Translations under genes and position numbers: made by a program
The notes under the pieces: model-generated
The model's database searches: none
Told to the model about the DNA's origin: nothing
Seen by the model: the letters and a program-made list of their open reading frames with translations, nothing else
Assembly: GCA_037349315.1 (NCBI GenBank)
Contig: JBAIAC010000059.1
Span: 23,964,501-24,028,500 of the forward strand
Length of the DNA stretch: 64,000 nt
DNA from: Chelydra serpentina
Lineage: Eukaryota > Chordata > Testudines > Chelydridae
Direction of reading: 5' to 3'
Shown: positions 55,601 through 59,006 of the stretch, piece by piece
Position numbering within the stretch: the first letter of the stretch is position 1
How the letters are laid out: each line of letters opens with the position of its first letter

Positions 55601-56626
55601 AGAAAAAGGACTTGTCATATGGTGGCAGGTTTACAGTTTGAGAGGTGTGTAAAGTTTGCACTTGAAATCAATGAAAGGAAAGGTGGTTGGCTGACATCTT
55701 CTGGGTATGAACATACCCATAACAGCGTAGCTAGAAAAAAAGAACATGTAGCATTGGAGTGTAAATGAGAAGGGAGACATTTTTTAATAAACATAGATAT
55801 GTATTTACCACCCCCCTCCGCCCCCATAGGCTTCACAACTGTAAGGGAATTCTTACATGTTCCATGTGTCAGTCTAGCTGAATAGAATTTCTAACCAACT
55901 ACATAAATCATTTCTTCTCAAATGTGTGCTGTTTTTTTTTAGTGCTAGGCAACATATGCCAGTTGTACTTTAGCCTCCAAATGAAAAGATGGCTTCTTTA
56001 GGAATTTTGAATGAGTAGAGTGTAATACAAATAAATGGCTTTACAAAAAGAGAAATAAGGCTGGCTTTGCTGATGTGCTTTTTCCATGGACAAATTTAGT
56101 CAAAGTGCTAATTTTGAAAGGAACCTCAAGTCTTTTGTACTTTTCTCCTTCTATTTTTTTGCATACTTTTGGCTTCAGAGTGTTGAAATCCTATCGGTAT
56201 GTACGGTAAAGGCTGTGATTGTTCTCATTTCAGGCACCAAGCACATTCTTTATTTCTCTCCTTGCACTTGTATGTAATCATTGTATTTCATGCATTTTTT
56301 TTCAATCCCAGTTTAAGTGGGCATAACGCTGATGTGTTAATGGATGTCTACAGAGTCCAGATTCCTGTGCTTGATTTCCATGCTTCAATCATAATTCAAA
56401 AACCATTTGCATGTAGTCTGGACCCTTCCCTTCATCTCCCACTATTGCATGAAATTCCCTACATCCACAACTGAAGTTAAATTGTGACTGGCTTTTTATT
56501 TAGTGAGGAAGGAAAACTGTCTACCTCGCAAGATGTTTCTTGTAAATATGTGGTGGAGGAGAACACAGAAGCTGTAGAAGAAAATCCTGCTACTCCACAG
56601 CCTGATTGCAGCAGTCCAGAACAGAG
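7622..56626 (+). CDS. PPP6R3: PPP6R3, protein phosphatase 6 regulatory subunit 3 (18 internal exons, partial gene)
   Basis: The product is a SAPS-family regulatory subunit that binds the PP6 catalytic subunit (PPP6C) and ankyrin-repeat scaffolds in cytoplasm and nucleus. PP6 acts on Aurora A and on DNA-damage and NF-kB signalling (family knowledge). The sequence shows 18 exons that join in phase for 2018 nt, all with GT-AG introns, at 7622-7687, 8365-8477, 8971-9084, 11313-11442, 20128-20280, 25791-25940, 26706-26770, 32244-32359, 33199-33284, 35340-35426, 41154-41251, 43753-43807, 46239-46369, 48255-48373, 50110-50263, 52971-53077, 54042-54192 and 56504-56626. The protein is recognisable as PPP6R3 rather than R1 or R2 through blocks such as [38 protein letters not shown] and [12 protein letters not shown]. 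The visible part runs from roughly residue 190 of the usual ~870. No stop or frameshift interrupts it, so the gene looks intact. The N-terminal exons and the final exon with its 3' UTR were not found here. Confidence 0.96.
7702..7877 (-). mobile_element. Cry-type tRNA-derived SINE (turtle), minus orientation
   Basis: The minus strand begins with a tRNA-like head with an A box (rc of CCACTGAGTTTA near 7856, mutated) and a B box region GAGTTCAATTC near 7813. It passes through a unique linker and ends in a CR1-like tail GGACCTCAGGAGG...TATTCTATG. A second, better preserved copy is at 23661-23850. SINEs with a tRNA head and a CR1 3' tail are known from cryptodiran turtles. It begins 14 bp after the exon-1 donor. 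Confidence 0.85.
7878..8364. other. Intron, no recognised element
   Basis: Intronic sequence before exon 2, with a T run at 8340-8348 forming the polypyrimidine tract. Nothing else recognised. Confidence 0.5.
8365..8477 (+). CDS. PPP6R3: PPP6R3 window exon 2
   Basis: Encodes residues 23-60, including [18 protein letters not shown], typical of the SAPS domain. The acceptor is TTTTCAG. The donor is GTATGT at 8478, and the exon ends two bases into a lysine codon that the next exon completes. Confidence 0.95.
8478..8970. other. Intron between exons 2 and 3, no recognised element
   Basis: A short 493-bp intron with GTATGT donor and CTCTCTAG acceptor. No repeat recognised. Confidence 0.6.
8971..9084 (+). 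CDS. PPP6R3: PPP6R3 window exon 3
   Basis: Encodes residues 60-98 with the blocks [18 protein letters not shown] and [11 protein letters not shown], among the most conserved SAPS segments. The acceptor is CTCTCTAG and the donor is GTAAGA. The threonine codon AC|A is split over the next intron. Confidence 0.95.
9085..10086. other. Intron, no recognised element
   Basis: About 1 kb of T-rich intron with no repeat, open frame or structure that I can place. Confidence 0.5.
10087..10787. mobile_element. TIR MITE (outer) split by a hAT-type MITE
   Basis: The left end TAAGGCATATCTACACTAC pairs with the right end GTGTAGGCCAGGCCTTA. Similar GGCNTNGNCTACACT ends flank several other MITEs in this window. 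The inner block 10156-10665 interrupts it. When the inner block is removed, the flanks meet within a duplicated ACCTAG(C/A)C. The superfamily of the outer element is not assigned. Confidence 0.65.
10156..10665. mobile_element. hAT-type MITE with 8-bp target duplication
   Basis: The ends are CAGGGGTGGGCAAAC and GTTTGCCGACCACTG. The flanking 8-mers ACCTAGCC (10148-10155) and ACCTAGAC (10666-10673) differ by one base, as expected for hAT insertion. Inside is a 16-bp perfect inverted repeat, AGCGCTTACCTCAAGC at 10228-10243 against 10390-10405. The rest is GC-rich with CCCCAGCCC-like tandem wording and no transposase. Confidence 0.75.
10866..11171. mobile_element. hAT-like MITE, left end worn
   Basis: The right end CCCACAGTTTGAGAACCGCTG is the reverse of a typical hAT terminus (CAGCGGTTCTCAAACTG). 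The interior has CTGAGCCCCACTACCC repeated (10928 and 11000). A shorter relative lies at 31296-31350. The left terminus is not clear. Confidence 0.55.
11313..11442 (+). CDS. PPP6R3: PPP6R3 window exon 4
   Basis: Encodes residues 98-141, with [19 protein letters not shown] and [12 protein letters not shown]. The acceptor is TATTTAG and the donor is GTAAGT. A DIRS retrotransposon starts only about 77 bp past the donor, and the next exon lies 8.7 kb downstream. Confidence 0.95.
11520..11760 (+). repeat. DIRS copy B left terminal inverted repeat
   Basis: Begins TAATAGTTTTTCTTCAAGTG and continues TCCATTCCACGTTAGGTGTG. It is inverted at 18045-18106 and at 18675-18742, and also appears within the internal complementary regions. 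It contains AGTGGTATCCATCGGACTGG, which matches, inverted, the block near 17970-18000 in the right repeat. Confidence 0.8.
11666..11672 (+). promoter_or_regulatory. TATA-like box in the DIRS left repeat
   Basis: TATAAAG lies about 150 bp inside the left end. A related inverted CTTTATAG occurs in the right repeat of the adjacent copy near 18573. It could drive the element transcript. This is inference from position and wording only. Confidence 0.4.
11880..14570 (+). pseudogene. DIRS gag-like gene, copy B (frameshifted)
   Basis: Starts near 11898 with the equivalent of copy A's zinc-knuckle (C-A-S-C, L-K-C-L, C-C-Q-I-C in shifting frames between 11930 and 12040), followed by [21 protein letters not shown] long Ser/Pro-rich middle follows, then the conserved block [20 protein letters not shown] (14161-14220). 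Several frames are needed to read it. Its last part joins in one open frame with the start of RT (14575-15459, 294 aa). Confidence 0.65.
14580..16500 (+). pseudogene. DIRS reverse transcriptase-RNase H, copy B
   Basis: RT fingers read [20 protein letters not shown] and [20 protein letters not shown] (about 15130-15250). The palm motif B region [10 protein letters not shown] is at about 15395-15425. The catalytic YxDD box is present as YLDH near 15500, so one aspartate is lost. RNase H follows with [12 protein letters not shown] (15985), an INIKEL glutamate block and [12 protein letters not shown] (16160). LADCLSR (16300) and GTPQVDLFA (16391) lead into the methyltransferase-like part. Frameshifts occur between each block. 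It would copy element RNA to DNA if intact. Confidence 0.75.
16500..16740 (+). pseudogene. DIRS methyltransferase-like tail, copy B, with C tract
   Basis: Degraded sequence aligning by eye with the better preserved copy C region 62890-63090 (motif order Y-A-F-P-P, then S-W-P-R-Q-H-W-F-G, then a D-L-L-x-Q block). A run of C near 16697-16717 interrupts it. In DIRS elements this region encodes a DAM-like methyltransferase domain of unknown need. Confidence 0.45.
16740..17735 (+). pseudogene. DIRS tyrosine recombinase, copy B
   Basis: The N-terminal core-binding part reads [20 protein letters not shown] (about 16805-16865). The catalytic domain starts with RRVSELKAL (17206), carrying the first arginine. 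Then come [35 protein letters not shown] and an H-x-x-R box degraded to AHLTKA (17553). The C-terminal [18 protein letters not shown] carries the histidine/tryptophan and the likely tyrosine nucleophile. DIRS uses this enzyme in place of an integrase. Stops and at least two frameshifts disable it. Confidence 0.75.
17765..17867 (+). repeat. DIRS internal complementary region, copy B
   Basis: The first half (17765-17808) is the reverse complement of the element's left terminus, with AGCAAGCATTTGAAGAAAAT facing the left-end CTTCAAGTGCTTGCT. The second half (17809-17867, CCTTTTCCATAACTGGTG...) is the reverse complement of the right terminus at 18045-18106. In DIRS1 this region bridges the two ends of the linear cDNA so that it can be circularised. 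Seeing both halves abutted fits that model directly. Confidence 0.75.
17868..18106 (-). repeat. DIRS copy B right terminal inverted repeat
   Basis: Reads as the inverse of the left repeat: CACCTAATACGGAATGGACA near 18045-18064 ends the block, and CAGTACCCTACGGATACCACTG-like wording at about 17982-18003 corresponds to the left-repeat block at 11619-11640. Confidence 0.7.
18107..18742 (+). mobile_element. DIRS-like fragment, copy B', directly abutting copy B, internally deleted
   Basis: Starts in RT sequence (TCTCCCTGGCCTCCAGTATT at about 18117, matching 15260-15285). Around 18160 it jumps to the C-terminal end of the tyrosine recombinase, where the catalytic HSTRA box (18187-18198) and THYAITQQA are kept. 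It then has its own complementary region (18398-18507) and right repeat (about 18508-18742). No left end is present. It differs in many positions from copy B, so it is not a fresh duplication of it. Confidence 0.75.
18398..18507 (+). repeat. DIRS internal complementary region, copy B'
   Basis: The half at 18398-18449 mirrors a left terminus (GCAAGCACTCGAAGAAG...CTATTA). The half at 18450-18507 mirrors the right terminus at 18675-18742 (CTAACTTTTCTGTAACTCTT against the inverse of GTTACAGAAAGGTTAG). It has the same architecture as 17765-17867, with independent substitutions. Confidence 0.7.
18743..20127. other. Intron with a CR1 3' fragment
   Basis: Mostly unremarkable AT-rich intron. Positions 19465-19565 hold a CR1 tail. 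The last 40 bp form the acceptor tract of exon 5. Confidence 0.5.
19465..19565 (+). mobile_element. CR1 LINE 3' UTR fragment
   Basis: Reads GGAAGCAGCTGGTATTGACC, then ACTGTCAGACAGGATATTGG and CACTGGTTTGATCTGGTATC. This is the same wording as the inner CR1 tail at 24070-24160 (GCATCTGGCATTGGCC...). Confidence 0.6.
20128..20280 (+). CDS. PPP6R3: PPP6R3 window exon 5
   Basis: Encodes residues 142-192, starting [20 protein letters not shown], a signature of the family. It has 51 whole codons, phase 0 at both ends. The acceptor is TTTGTCTAG and the donor is GTAAGA. Confidence 0.96.
20281..22114. other. Intron, possible unclassified repeat at 21360-22095
   Basis: No coding sign. The stretch 21360-22095 differs from its surroundings: it is C-rich, punctuated by ACAGAAAAAAATATTAAAAA, and ends in CCCTGCCCCAGGC. 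It could be a minus-strand LTR or retroposon body, but I cannot assign a family. Confidence 0.35.
22511..24164 (+). mobile_element. CR1 LINE (inner), nested in the outer CR1
   Basis: A different CR1 subfamily. It reads [17 protein letters not shown] RT text at about 22710-22750, [20 protein letters not shown] (22881-22940), and then FAHDTQLL, where the catalytic F-A-D-D has become [24 protein letters not shown] (23584-23643) follows. It ends ACCATTGGTCTGACCCAGTA...ATGTTCTTA at 24164. A SINE splits it at 23661-23850. Confidence 0.8.
23661..23850 (-). mobile_element. Cry-type tRNA-derived SINE, minus orientation, in the inner CR1
   Basis: On the minus strand the pol III A box TAGCTCAGTGG (rc 23816-23826) and the B box GAGTTCAATCC (rc 23773-23783) are intact. 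A tRNA-unrelated linker and a CR1-like tail ending TATTCTATGA follow. A run of C to 23850 flanks the head. Removing it restores the CR1 reading CTTCACACAATG...CCTGTGGAACTC. Confidence 0.88.
25143..25790. other. Intron, no recognised element
   Basis: AT-rich sequence between the CR1 tail and exon 6. Nothing recognised. Confidence 0.5.
25791..25940 (+). CDS. PPP6R3: PPP6R3 window exon 6
   Basis: Encodes residues 193-242 with [20 protein letters not shown] and a more variable loop [20 protein letters not shown]. It has 50 whole codons. The acceptor is TCTTGCAG and the donor is GTAAGT. Confidence 0.96.
25941..26705. other. Intron between exons 6 and 7, no recognised element
   Basis: Contains an A run (26056-26066). 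Wording at 26406-26520 (CAGATTTTCAAAAATGTTCA...GTGCCTAAATAGG) looks like an old interspersed repeat, but I cannot name it. Confidence 0.4.
26706..26770 (+). CDS. PPP6R3: PPP6R3 window exon 7
   Basis: Encodes residues 243-264, containing [17 protein letters not shown]. It is a short 65-bp exon. The acceptor AATAG follows a run of T, the donor is GTGAGT, and the glutamine codon CA|G is split across the intron. A Tigger-type MITE begins 100 bp past the donor. Confidence 0.94.
26871..27547. mobile_element. Tigger/mariner-type MITE with TA target duplication
   Basis: The left end TA|CAGTAAAAGCTTTGTTATCCA and right end GGATAACACAGCTTTTACTG|TA form about 28 bp of inverted repeat with one or two mismatches. 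No transposase is present. The GC-rich interior includes GCAGCTCCTATTCG and AATGGGAGCTGCAG, a core also found in the hAT-type MITE at 44729-45547. Confidence 0.75.
27548..28515. other. Intron, no recognised element
   Basis: AT-rich intron. No repeat ends or coding sign recognised. Confidence 0.5.
28516..30750 (+). mobile_element. Old DIRS-like element fragment, copy D (gag part)
   Basis: The left end TTCTTCAAGTGATGGTCCCT, followed by ATTCCACTGTGGGTGTGCAT, parallels the left ends of copies A-C but is clearly another subfamily. The interior is Ser/Pro-rich with many short frames, and resembles the gag middle in composition and order. No RT or recombinase segment is recognisable before it fades near 30750. 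Confidence 0.5.
30751..32243. other. Intron with a hAT MITE scrap
   Basis: Only the 31296-31350 fragment is recognised. The rest is plain intron up to the TTTTTCAG acceptor of exon 8. Confidence 0.5.
31296..31350. mobile_element. hAT-like MITE terminal scrap
   Basis: AAAATGGGGTTGCTACCCAC...CCACAGTTTGAGAACCTCTG matches the right end of the element at 10866-11171. Confidence 0.5.
32244..32359 (+). CDS. PPP6R3: PPP6R3 window exon 8
   Basis: Encodes residues 264-302 with [20 protein letters not shown] and [16 protein letters not shown], the best conserved stretch of SAPS proteins. The acceptor is TTTTTCAG and the donor is GTAACA, a weaker form. Confidence 0.96.
32563..32749. mobile_element. Possible hAT-like MITE relic
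   Basis: The right end TTAGAGGGAACACTGG is a hAT-like terminus (inverse CCAGTGTTCCCTCTAA). The left end CACTGTCCCCAAACT only partly pairs with it. No target duplication was found. Confidence 0.35.
32750..33198. other. Intron, no recognised element
   Basis: Nothing recognised before the acceptor of exon 9. Confidence 0.5.
33199..33284 (+). CDS. PPP6R3: PPP6R3 window exon 9
   Basis: Encodes residues 303-331 with [20 protein letters not shown]. The acceptor is ACTCTAG and the donor is GTAGGT. It lies at the C-terminal edge of the SAPS core. Confidence 0.95.
33285..35339. other. Intron between exons 9 and 10
   Basis: Mostly unremarkable. There is a possible hAT scrap near 34455-34520 (CCACAGTCTGTGGACCGCCA...) and a GT microsatellite at 34650-34671. 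Nothing else recognised. Confidence 0.5.
34650..34671. repeat. GT/G microsatellite
   Basis: GTGTGTGTGTGTG followed by a G run, read directly. Confidence 0.8.
35340..35426 (+). CDS. PPP6R3: PPP6R3 window exon 10
   Basis: Encodes residues 332-360 with [20 protein letters not shown]. It has 29 whole codons. The acceptor is TTTGTCTAG and the donor is GTGAGT. The acidic serine cluster looks like a CK2-type phosphorylation patch (inference). Confidence 0.96.
35427..36256. other. Intron, no recognised element
   Basis: AT-rich. Nothing recognised. Confidence 0.5.
36257..37046. mobile_element. TIR MITE, about 790 bp, GGCCTTGGCTACACT ends
   Basis: The left end GGCCTTGGCTACACT and right end AGTGTAGCCAAGGCC are perfect inverse copies over 15 bp. 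The flanks are TTA and ATA, which leaves a PIF/Harbinger-like three-base target possible but unproven. The interior has a second inverted motif near the ends (AGTTACAGCGC / GCGCTGTA) and GA-rich stretches. No transposase. Confidence 0.7.
37047..38010. other. Intron, no recognised element
   Basis: Nothing recognised apart from a run of T at 37706-37717. Confidence 0.5.
38011..38274. mobile_element. Hairpin MITE, about 262 bp
   Basis: The ends TAAGGGCTGGTCTACAC and GTATAGACCTACCCTA are imperfect inverted repeats. The centre holds a perfect 19-bp palindrome (38178-38196 with 38202-38220) with a 5-nt loop AGACA, arms starting GGTTCGATTTATCGCG. It is CpG-rich in an AT-rich intron. Confidence 0.75.
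38275..39721. other. Intron, no recognised element
   Basis: About 1.4 kb with no repeat or coding sign that I can place. Confidence 0.5.
39722..40260. mobile_element. hAT-type MITE
   Basis: The left end CAGGGGTGGGCAAACTTTTT and right end GTAGTTTGCCTACACCTT correspond to the ends of the elements at 10156-10665 and 44729-45547. The interior is C-rich, with repeated TGCCCCCGACTG-like wording. No clear 8-bp duplication was seen. Confidence 0.65.
40261..41153. other. Intron, no recognised element
   Basis: Nothing recognised up to the exon-11 acceptor. Confidence 0.5.
41154..41251 (+). CDS. PPP6R3: PPP6R3 window exon 11
   Basis: Encodes residues 361-393 with [20 protein letters not shown]. The acceptor is TTGCCAG and the donor is GTGAGT. 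It ends two bases into an asparagine codon. Confidence 0.96.
41252..43752. other. 2.5-kb intron, no recognised element
   Basis: The longest stretch in the gene without a recognisable transposon. A short piece near 43160-43265 (GGTCCAGTCTTGCAAAAG...GAAGTCAGTGGGC) reads like an old unnamed repeat. Confidence 0.45.
43753..43807 (+). CDS. PPP6R3: PPP6R3 window exon 12 (55-bp micro-sized exon)
   Basis: Encodes residues 393-411, [18 protein letters not shown]. It is the smallest exon here. The acceptor follows a run of T with TGCAG, and the donor is GTGAGT. 55 bp is not a multiple of three, so skipping it would shift the frame. Confidence 0.94.
43808..44145. other. Intron, no recognised element
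   Basis: Nothing recognised. Confidence 0.5.
44248..44647. mobile_element. hAT-like MITE with CAGTGGTTCTCAAA-type ends
   Basis: The left end CAATGGTGCTCAAAG faces the right end CTTTGAGAACCACTG. The interior is GGAGGCAGAGCTGGGGCTGG-like tandem wording, repeated many times between 44320 and 44530. The 8-bp duplication is unclear. Confidence 0.6.
44729..45547. mobile_element. hAT-type MITE with 8-bp target duplication and GC-rich core
   Basis: The ends CTGGGGTGGGCAACC and GTTTGCCATTCCTG are flanked by TTCTAGAG (44721-44728) and TTCTACAG (45548-45555), 7 of 8 identical. The left half is tandem G-rich wording (GGTGTGGGAGGGGGTGAGG and relatives). The right half holds a palindromic core, GCAGCTCCCATTGGCC and its inverse GGGAGCTGCAGGGG. 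Confidence 0.75.
45642..46238. other. Intron, no recognised element
   Basis: Nothing recognised before exon 13. Confidence 0.5.
46239..46369 (+). CDS. PPP6R3: PPP6R3 window exon 13
   Basis: Encodes residues 412-455 with [20 protein letters not shown], then an acidic stretch [19 protein letters not shown]. The acceptor is TGCTGTAG and the donor is GTGAAT. Confidence 0.96.
46370..47299. other. Intron, pyrimidine-rich, no recognised element
   Basis: C/T-rich with a C run and A run near 46797-46820. No family recognised. Confidence 0.45.
47300..47905 (+). mobile_element. Probable solo LTR of an endogenous retrovirus or LTR retrotransposon
   Basis: A TATA box TATAAAA at 47606-47612 is followed about 150 bp later by the polyadenylation signal AATAAA at 47759-47764, then a GT-rich stretch (GTCTGTGGTCTTTGGGGG). 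This is the U3-R-U5 layout of an LTR in plus orientation. No internal region, primer-binding site or second LTR is seen. Exact edges and target duplication could not be fixed. Confidence 0.5.
47906..48254. other. Intron, no recognised element
   Basis: Nothing recognised before exon 14. Confidence 0.5.
48255..48373 (+). CDS. PPP6R3: PPP6R3 window exon 14
   Basis: Encodes residues 455-494. It starts with the very acidic [17 protein letters not shown] and ends MEVDLSE. The acceptor, TTTTGTGAAG, has a weak AAG end. The donor is GTAGGT. It belongs to the disordered regulatory tail. Confidence 0.94.
48374..48969. other. Intron, no recognised element
   Basis: Short T and C runs near 48670-48703. 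Nothing else recognised. Confidence 0.5.
48970..49244. mobile_element. TIR MITE, about 275 bp
   Basis: The left end TAAGCCTGGTCTGAACACAC and right end TGTGTGTAGAAAAATGCTTA pair as imperfect inverted repeats. Inside, GTTAAACTGGTGCAA and its inverse TTAAACCAGTGCAAC form a second inverted pair. Confidence 0.6.
49245..50109. other. Intron, no recognised element
   Basis: AT-rich. Nothing recognised. Confidence 0.5.
50110..50263 (+). CDS. PPP6R3: PPP6R3 window exon 15
   Basis: Encodes residues 495-546 with [20 protein letters not shown] and [13 protein letters not shown], strongly conserved tail motifs. The acceptor is TTTCTAG and the donor is GTAGGA. Confidence 0.96.
50264..50971. other. Intron, no recognised element
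   Basis: Nothing recognised. Confidence 0.5.
50972..51545. mobile_element. TIR MITE (outer) split by a hairpin MITE
   Basis: The outer ends AGGGCTGGTCTACACT and AGTGTAGACCACACT are inverted repeats. The sequence 51097-51412 interrupts it. The outer body alone would be about 258 bp. Confidence 0.7.
51097..51412. mobile_element. Hairpin MITE nested in another MITE
   Basis: The ends AGGGCTTGTCTTCACT and AGTGTAGCTCTGGGCT are inverted. The centre folds as 13-bp arms (51145-51157 with 51184-51196, TCGGGGATCGATT) plus an inner 6-bp stem GCGTCT / AGACGC (51163-51168 with 51174-51179). A third inverted pair ACTTCAGCTA / TAGCTGAAGT lies at 51321-51330 and 51342-51351. The palindrome wording is related to that at 38178-38220. 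Confidence 0.75.
51546..52970. other. Intron, no recognised element
   Basis: The only landmark is a C-rich to CA-rich run at 52682-52710. Nothing else recognised. Confidence 0.5.
52971..53077 (+). CDS. PPP6R3: PPP6R3 window exon 16
   Basis: Encodes residues 546-581 with [20 protein letters not shown]. The acceptor TGTATTTAAG ends in AAG, as for exon 14. The donor is GTAAGT. A MIR-like SINE relic starts about 50 bp downstream. Confidence 0.95.
53130..53335 (+). mobile_element. MIR-like CORE-SINE relic
   Basis: Contains CTTGGGCAAGTCATTTCCCC, CTGTTTCCCCATCTGTAAA and AGCACTGTATAAAAGCACGC, the order and wording of the MIR/CORE-SINE middle and 3' region. It is old and diverged, and lies about 50 bp past the exon-16 donor. 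Confidence 0.7.
53584..53729. mobile_element. Short TIR MITE, about 146 bp
   Basis: The ends GGGCTTGTCTACATAGGGAA and TTCCCTGTGTGGACAAGCCC are inverse copies over about 20 bp, with TAACTA on both flanks. The central TATAACTCC and GGAGTTATA also pair, so nearly the whole element can fold. Confidence 0.75.
54042..54192 (+). CDS. PPP6R3: PPP6R3 window exon 17
   Basis: Encodes residues 582-632 with [20 protein letters not shown] and [18 protein letters not shown]. The acceptor is TGTATCAG and the donor is GTGAGG. Confidence 0.96.
54193..54829. other. Intron, no recognised element
   Basis: Nothing recognised. Confidence 0.5.
54830..55700 (-). mobile_element. L2-like LINE fragment, minus orientation
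   Basis: The minus strand reads [15 protein letters not shown] (RT palm; the usual form has [10 protein letters not shown]) near 55440-55500. Farther on, near 54980-55030, it reads [13 protein letters not shown], the L2 'LDYCNSLL' block. Order and spacing fit an L2/CR1-clade RT end. It is heavily decayed, with many frame changes. Confidence 0.65.
55701..56503. other. Intron, no recognised element
   Basis: Nothing recognised before exon 18. Confidence 0.5.
56504..56626 (+). CDS. PPP6R3: PPP6R3 window exon 18 (penultimate coding exon)
   Basis: Encodes residues 632-672. The start [11 protein letters not shown] is conserved. The middle is Glu/Pro-rich and looks the least conserved part of the product. 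It ends with a CSSPEQ-like block before donor GTAACC. The remaining short C-terminus and the stop codon must be on a later exon not found in the window. Confidence 0.92.
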
Positions 56627-56949
56627 GTAACCTTATTACAGGCTGCTTTCAAGCCTGTTACCAGCTGTTTATAGCATGTTTTTCTAATAGAACTAATCCA
56701 TATATCTACAAATTCTGGTTCCAGAATCCATTTATCAGCTCTTGGTGTTGAGTCTTTTCTGCACTTATTAATCTATTGTTTGTACCTGTTTTATGTGTAT
56801 TCTTAGGAGTTGTATTTTTCTATTAATGTCTGGAGTTCTGAAAAAAACTATTTCCTCTGAAATACTTCATCCAGATCCCTTTTACCCAGTACTGTGTGTA
56901 GTATGCTCAGTATACTGTAGCTAAAATGAGTTAGTGTTTCCATTATTTT

Positions 56950-57165
56950 CCAAGAAAAGGTGGGTAAGGTAGTCTTTTACTGGACCATCTTTTGTTGATT
57001 TAAGACAAGCTTTTGAACTACACAGAGCTCTTCAGTCTGAGACCTGTAGAGCAATTCTGTGTAGTTTGAAAGCTTGCCTCTTTCACCAGGTCCAGTAAAA
57101 GATACTACCTCATCCACTTTGTCTTTCTAAAACCCTGGGACCAACATGGCTACAACAACACTTCA
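56950..57165. repeat. Imperfect palindromic repeat, about 215 bp
   Basis: The left arm, AAGGTAGTCTTTTACTGGAC...AAGCTTTTGAACTACACAGA (56963-57026), is answered in reverse by TCTGTGTAGTTTGAAAGCTT...GTCCAGTAAAAGATACTACC (57056-57109). It is followed by CTGGGACCAACATGGCTACA. It is probably a member of an interspersed family that I cannot name. Confidence 0.6.
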
Positions 57166-58645
57166 AAGAACATTGTTTTGCAGGCAGTTTATTGGCTTGA
57201 AAATATAAAAGGCTTTAATGGTCACACAATTTCCAAAAGATGAGGAAAAACCTTAGTCTTCTGAAATGAAATTAATATTCAGACTTAGTTGGAAACTGAA
57301 GTACCTAACTTATTTGTAGGTACTGTAGTGGTGACTGACACTGAATAATTCAAGAAACTGATGTGACTTCACCTAACCTGATTTGAGGAGGAGATGATTA
57401 AAAATGGAGTTAACTTTGGGTGGAATTAGCCCCTAAGAGGCAGCACCAGGTTTATGCATGGCTTGTTTTGAGGGCATAACATGGCATGAACTTATGAATA
57501 GGTCTTGTGATGGCCTTACATGCGTGAGTGAATACTGCCTTTTGACTTACTGTGGAATATCCTGGAGTCTAGAAGCAAAGAGATACTGGGAAACCTTGAA
57601 TTTGTCAGAGAAAGCAATTTTATCTTTTGACTTCAGACTCTCCGTTTAAAATGTGATGTACAGCAATGTAATCCGTGGTGTATTTAAATCCACTTTATTC
57701 ACTTTTTGTTCATTTTGTGAGGTGCTTAAGCTATCTATCCCCATTTTGTGTTGTAATAATCTTTTCAGGACTATATTTTGAACCATGAGTTGATATGGTG
57801 GCATAAAATGTAAAACAGTCGTTAGAAAATGACACTTAATTTTACTCTTAGCTTCTGTCCTATCCTGCACAGTACACTGTATTTGACACTTTAGCACAAT
57901 AAGCATGAGCTCACAAATGCTGCCAACATGGAGAAAGGAAAATAGCACATTATAAATCTTGCTGTTTCAGTTCTCATGGATTGGTGGAAGTGCCAGTAAT
58001 CCAACATCCCACCTTACTTTTATTGTAATGTATCAATTTATGCTGGTAACCCCCATCTTTATAAATGATGATGATTTTGAATATATTGCTTCCCTGGACA
58101 AAACGTGTACAAATTATTTTGAAGCGTAGTCCCCTTGAAGTAGGGAAGGGGCTGGATTGCTGGCCATGCTTATCAGAGAACATAAACTAACAGGTGAGAA
58201 CAATTTTTTTATTTCTCTGACTGCATGGCTAGCAGTGCAGAGAGTTCTGGGAGGGTAAATAGCTAACATTCAAGATCCAGTTCGCAAGATCCATCTCTAA
58301 ACACTGGGAGAAAGCATATAGACTGATCAGCTACTGTATGTAGGACTCCTCCCTTTCTTGTCCCAAATGAGGCATCTGATACTAAGTCATCAATTTTTTT
58401 TTATGGAAGTGTATGGTTTTCCTCTCAAGGTCTAGTGGTAATTGGAAATGCACAGTGCCAATAATTTAAGCTAATAAGGTCTCACCAAAGGCAGAGACTT
58501 GTAATCAGATAAAGGACAATTACCCTGTCAAACCTTTTATCTCAAAACATACCAAAAAAGGTAGCAGAGGATAACAGCTTCCAGCTCCTACTTAAAGCAC
58601 TGTCTTCCATGCGACCCAGGACCAGATACCTGGCCTTGCCTGAAT
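57166..58645. other. Sequence after exon 18, no recognised element
   Basis: No final PPP6R3 exon was recognised in this stretch. AT-rich, intron-like. Confidence 0.45.
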
Positions 58646-59006
58646 CAGTGGCTCTCAACCTTTCTAGACTACTGTACCCCTTTGAAGAGTCTGATTTGTC
58701 TTGGGTACCCCCAAGTTTCACCTCACTAAAAACTACTTGCTTATAAAATCAGACATAAAATATACGTGTCACAGAATTCTAGAACGGAAAAATTGCTGAC
58801 TTTCTCATTTTTACAATATAATTTTAAAATAAATCAGTTGGAATATAGTGTACTTACATTTCAGTGTGAAGTATATAGAGCAGTATAAACAAGTCATTGT
58901 GTGAAATTTTAGTTTGTTCTGACTTTGCTAGTGCTTTTTATGTAGCCTGTTGTAAAACTAGCAAAATATCTAGATGCGTTGATGTACCCCTGGTTGAGAA
59001 CCATTG
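58646..59006. mobile_element. hAT MITE, 361 bp, with 8-bp target duplication
   Basis: The ends CAGTGGCTCTCAACC and GGTTGAGAACCATTG are inverted with one to two mismatches. They are flanked by GCCTGAAT (58638-58645) and GCCTAAAT (59007-59014), 7 of 8 identical. The interior includes CTGTACCCCTTTGAAG and GATGTACCCCTGG near the two ends. Confidence 0.8.
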
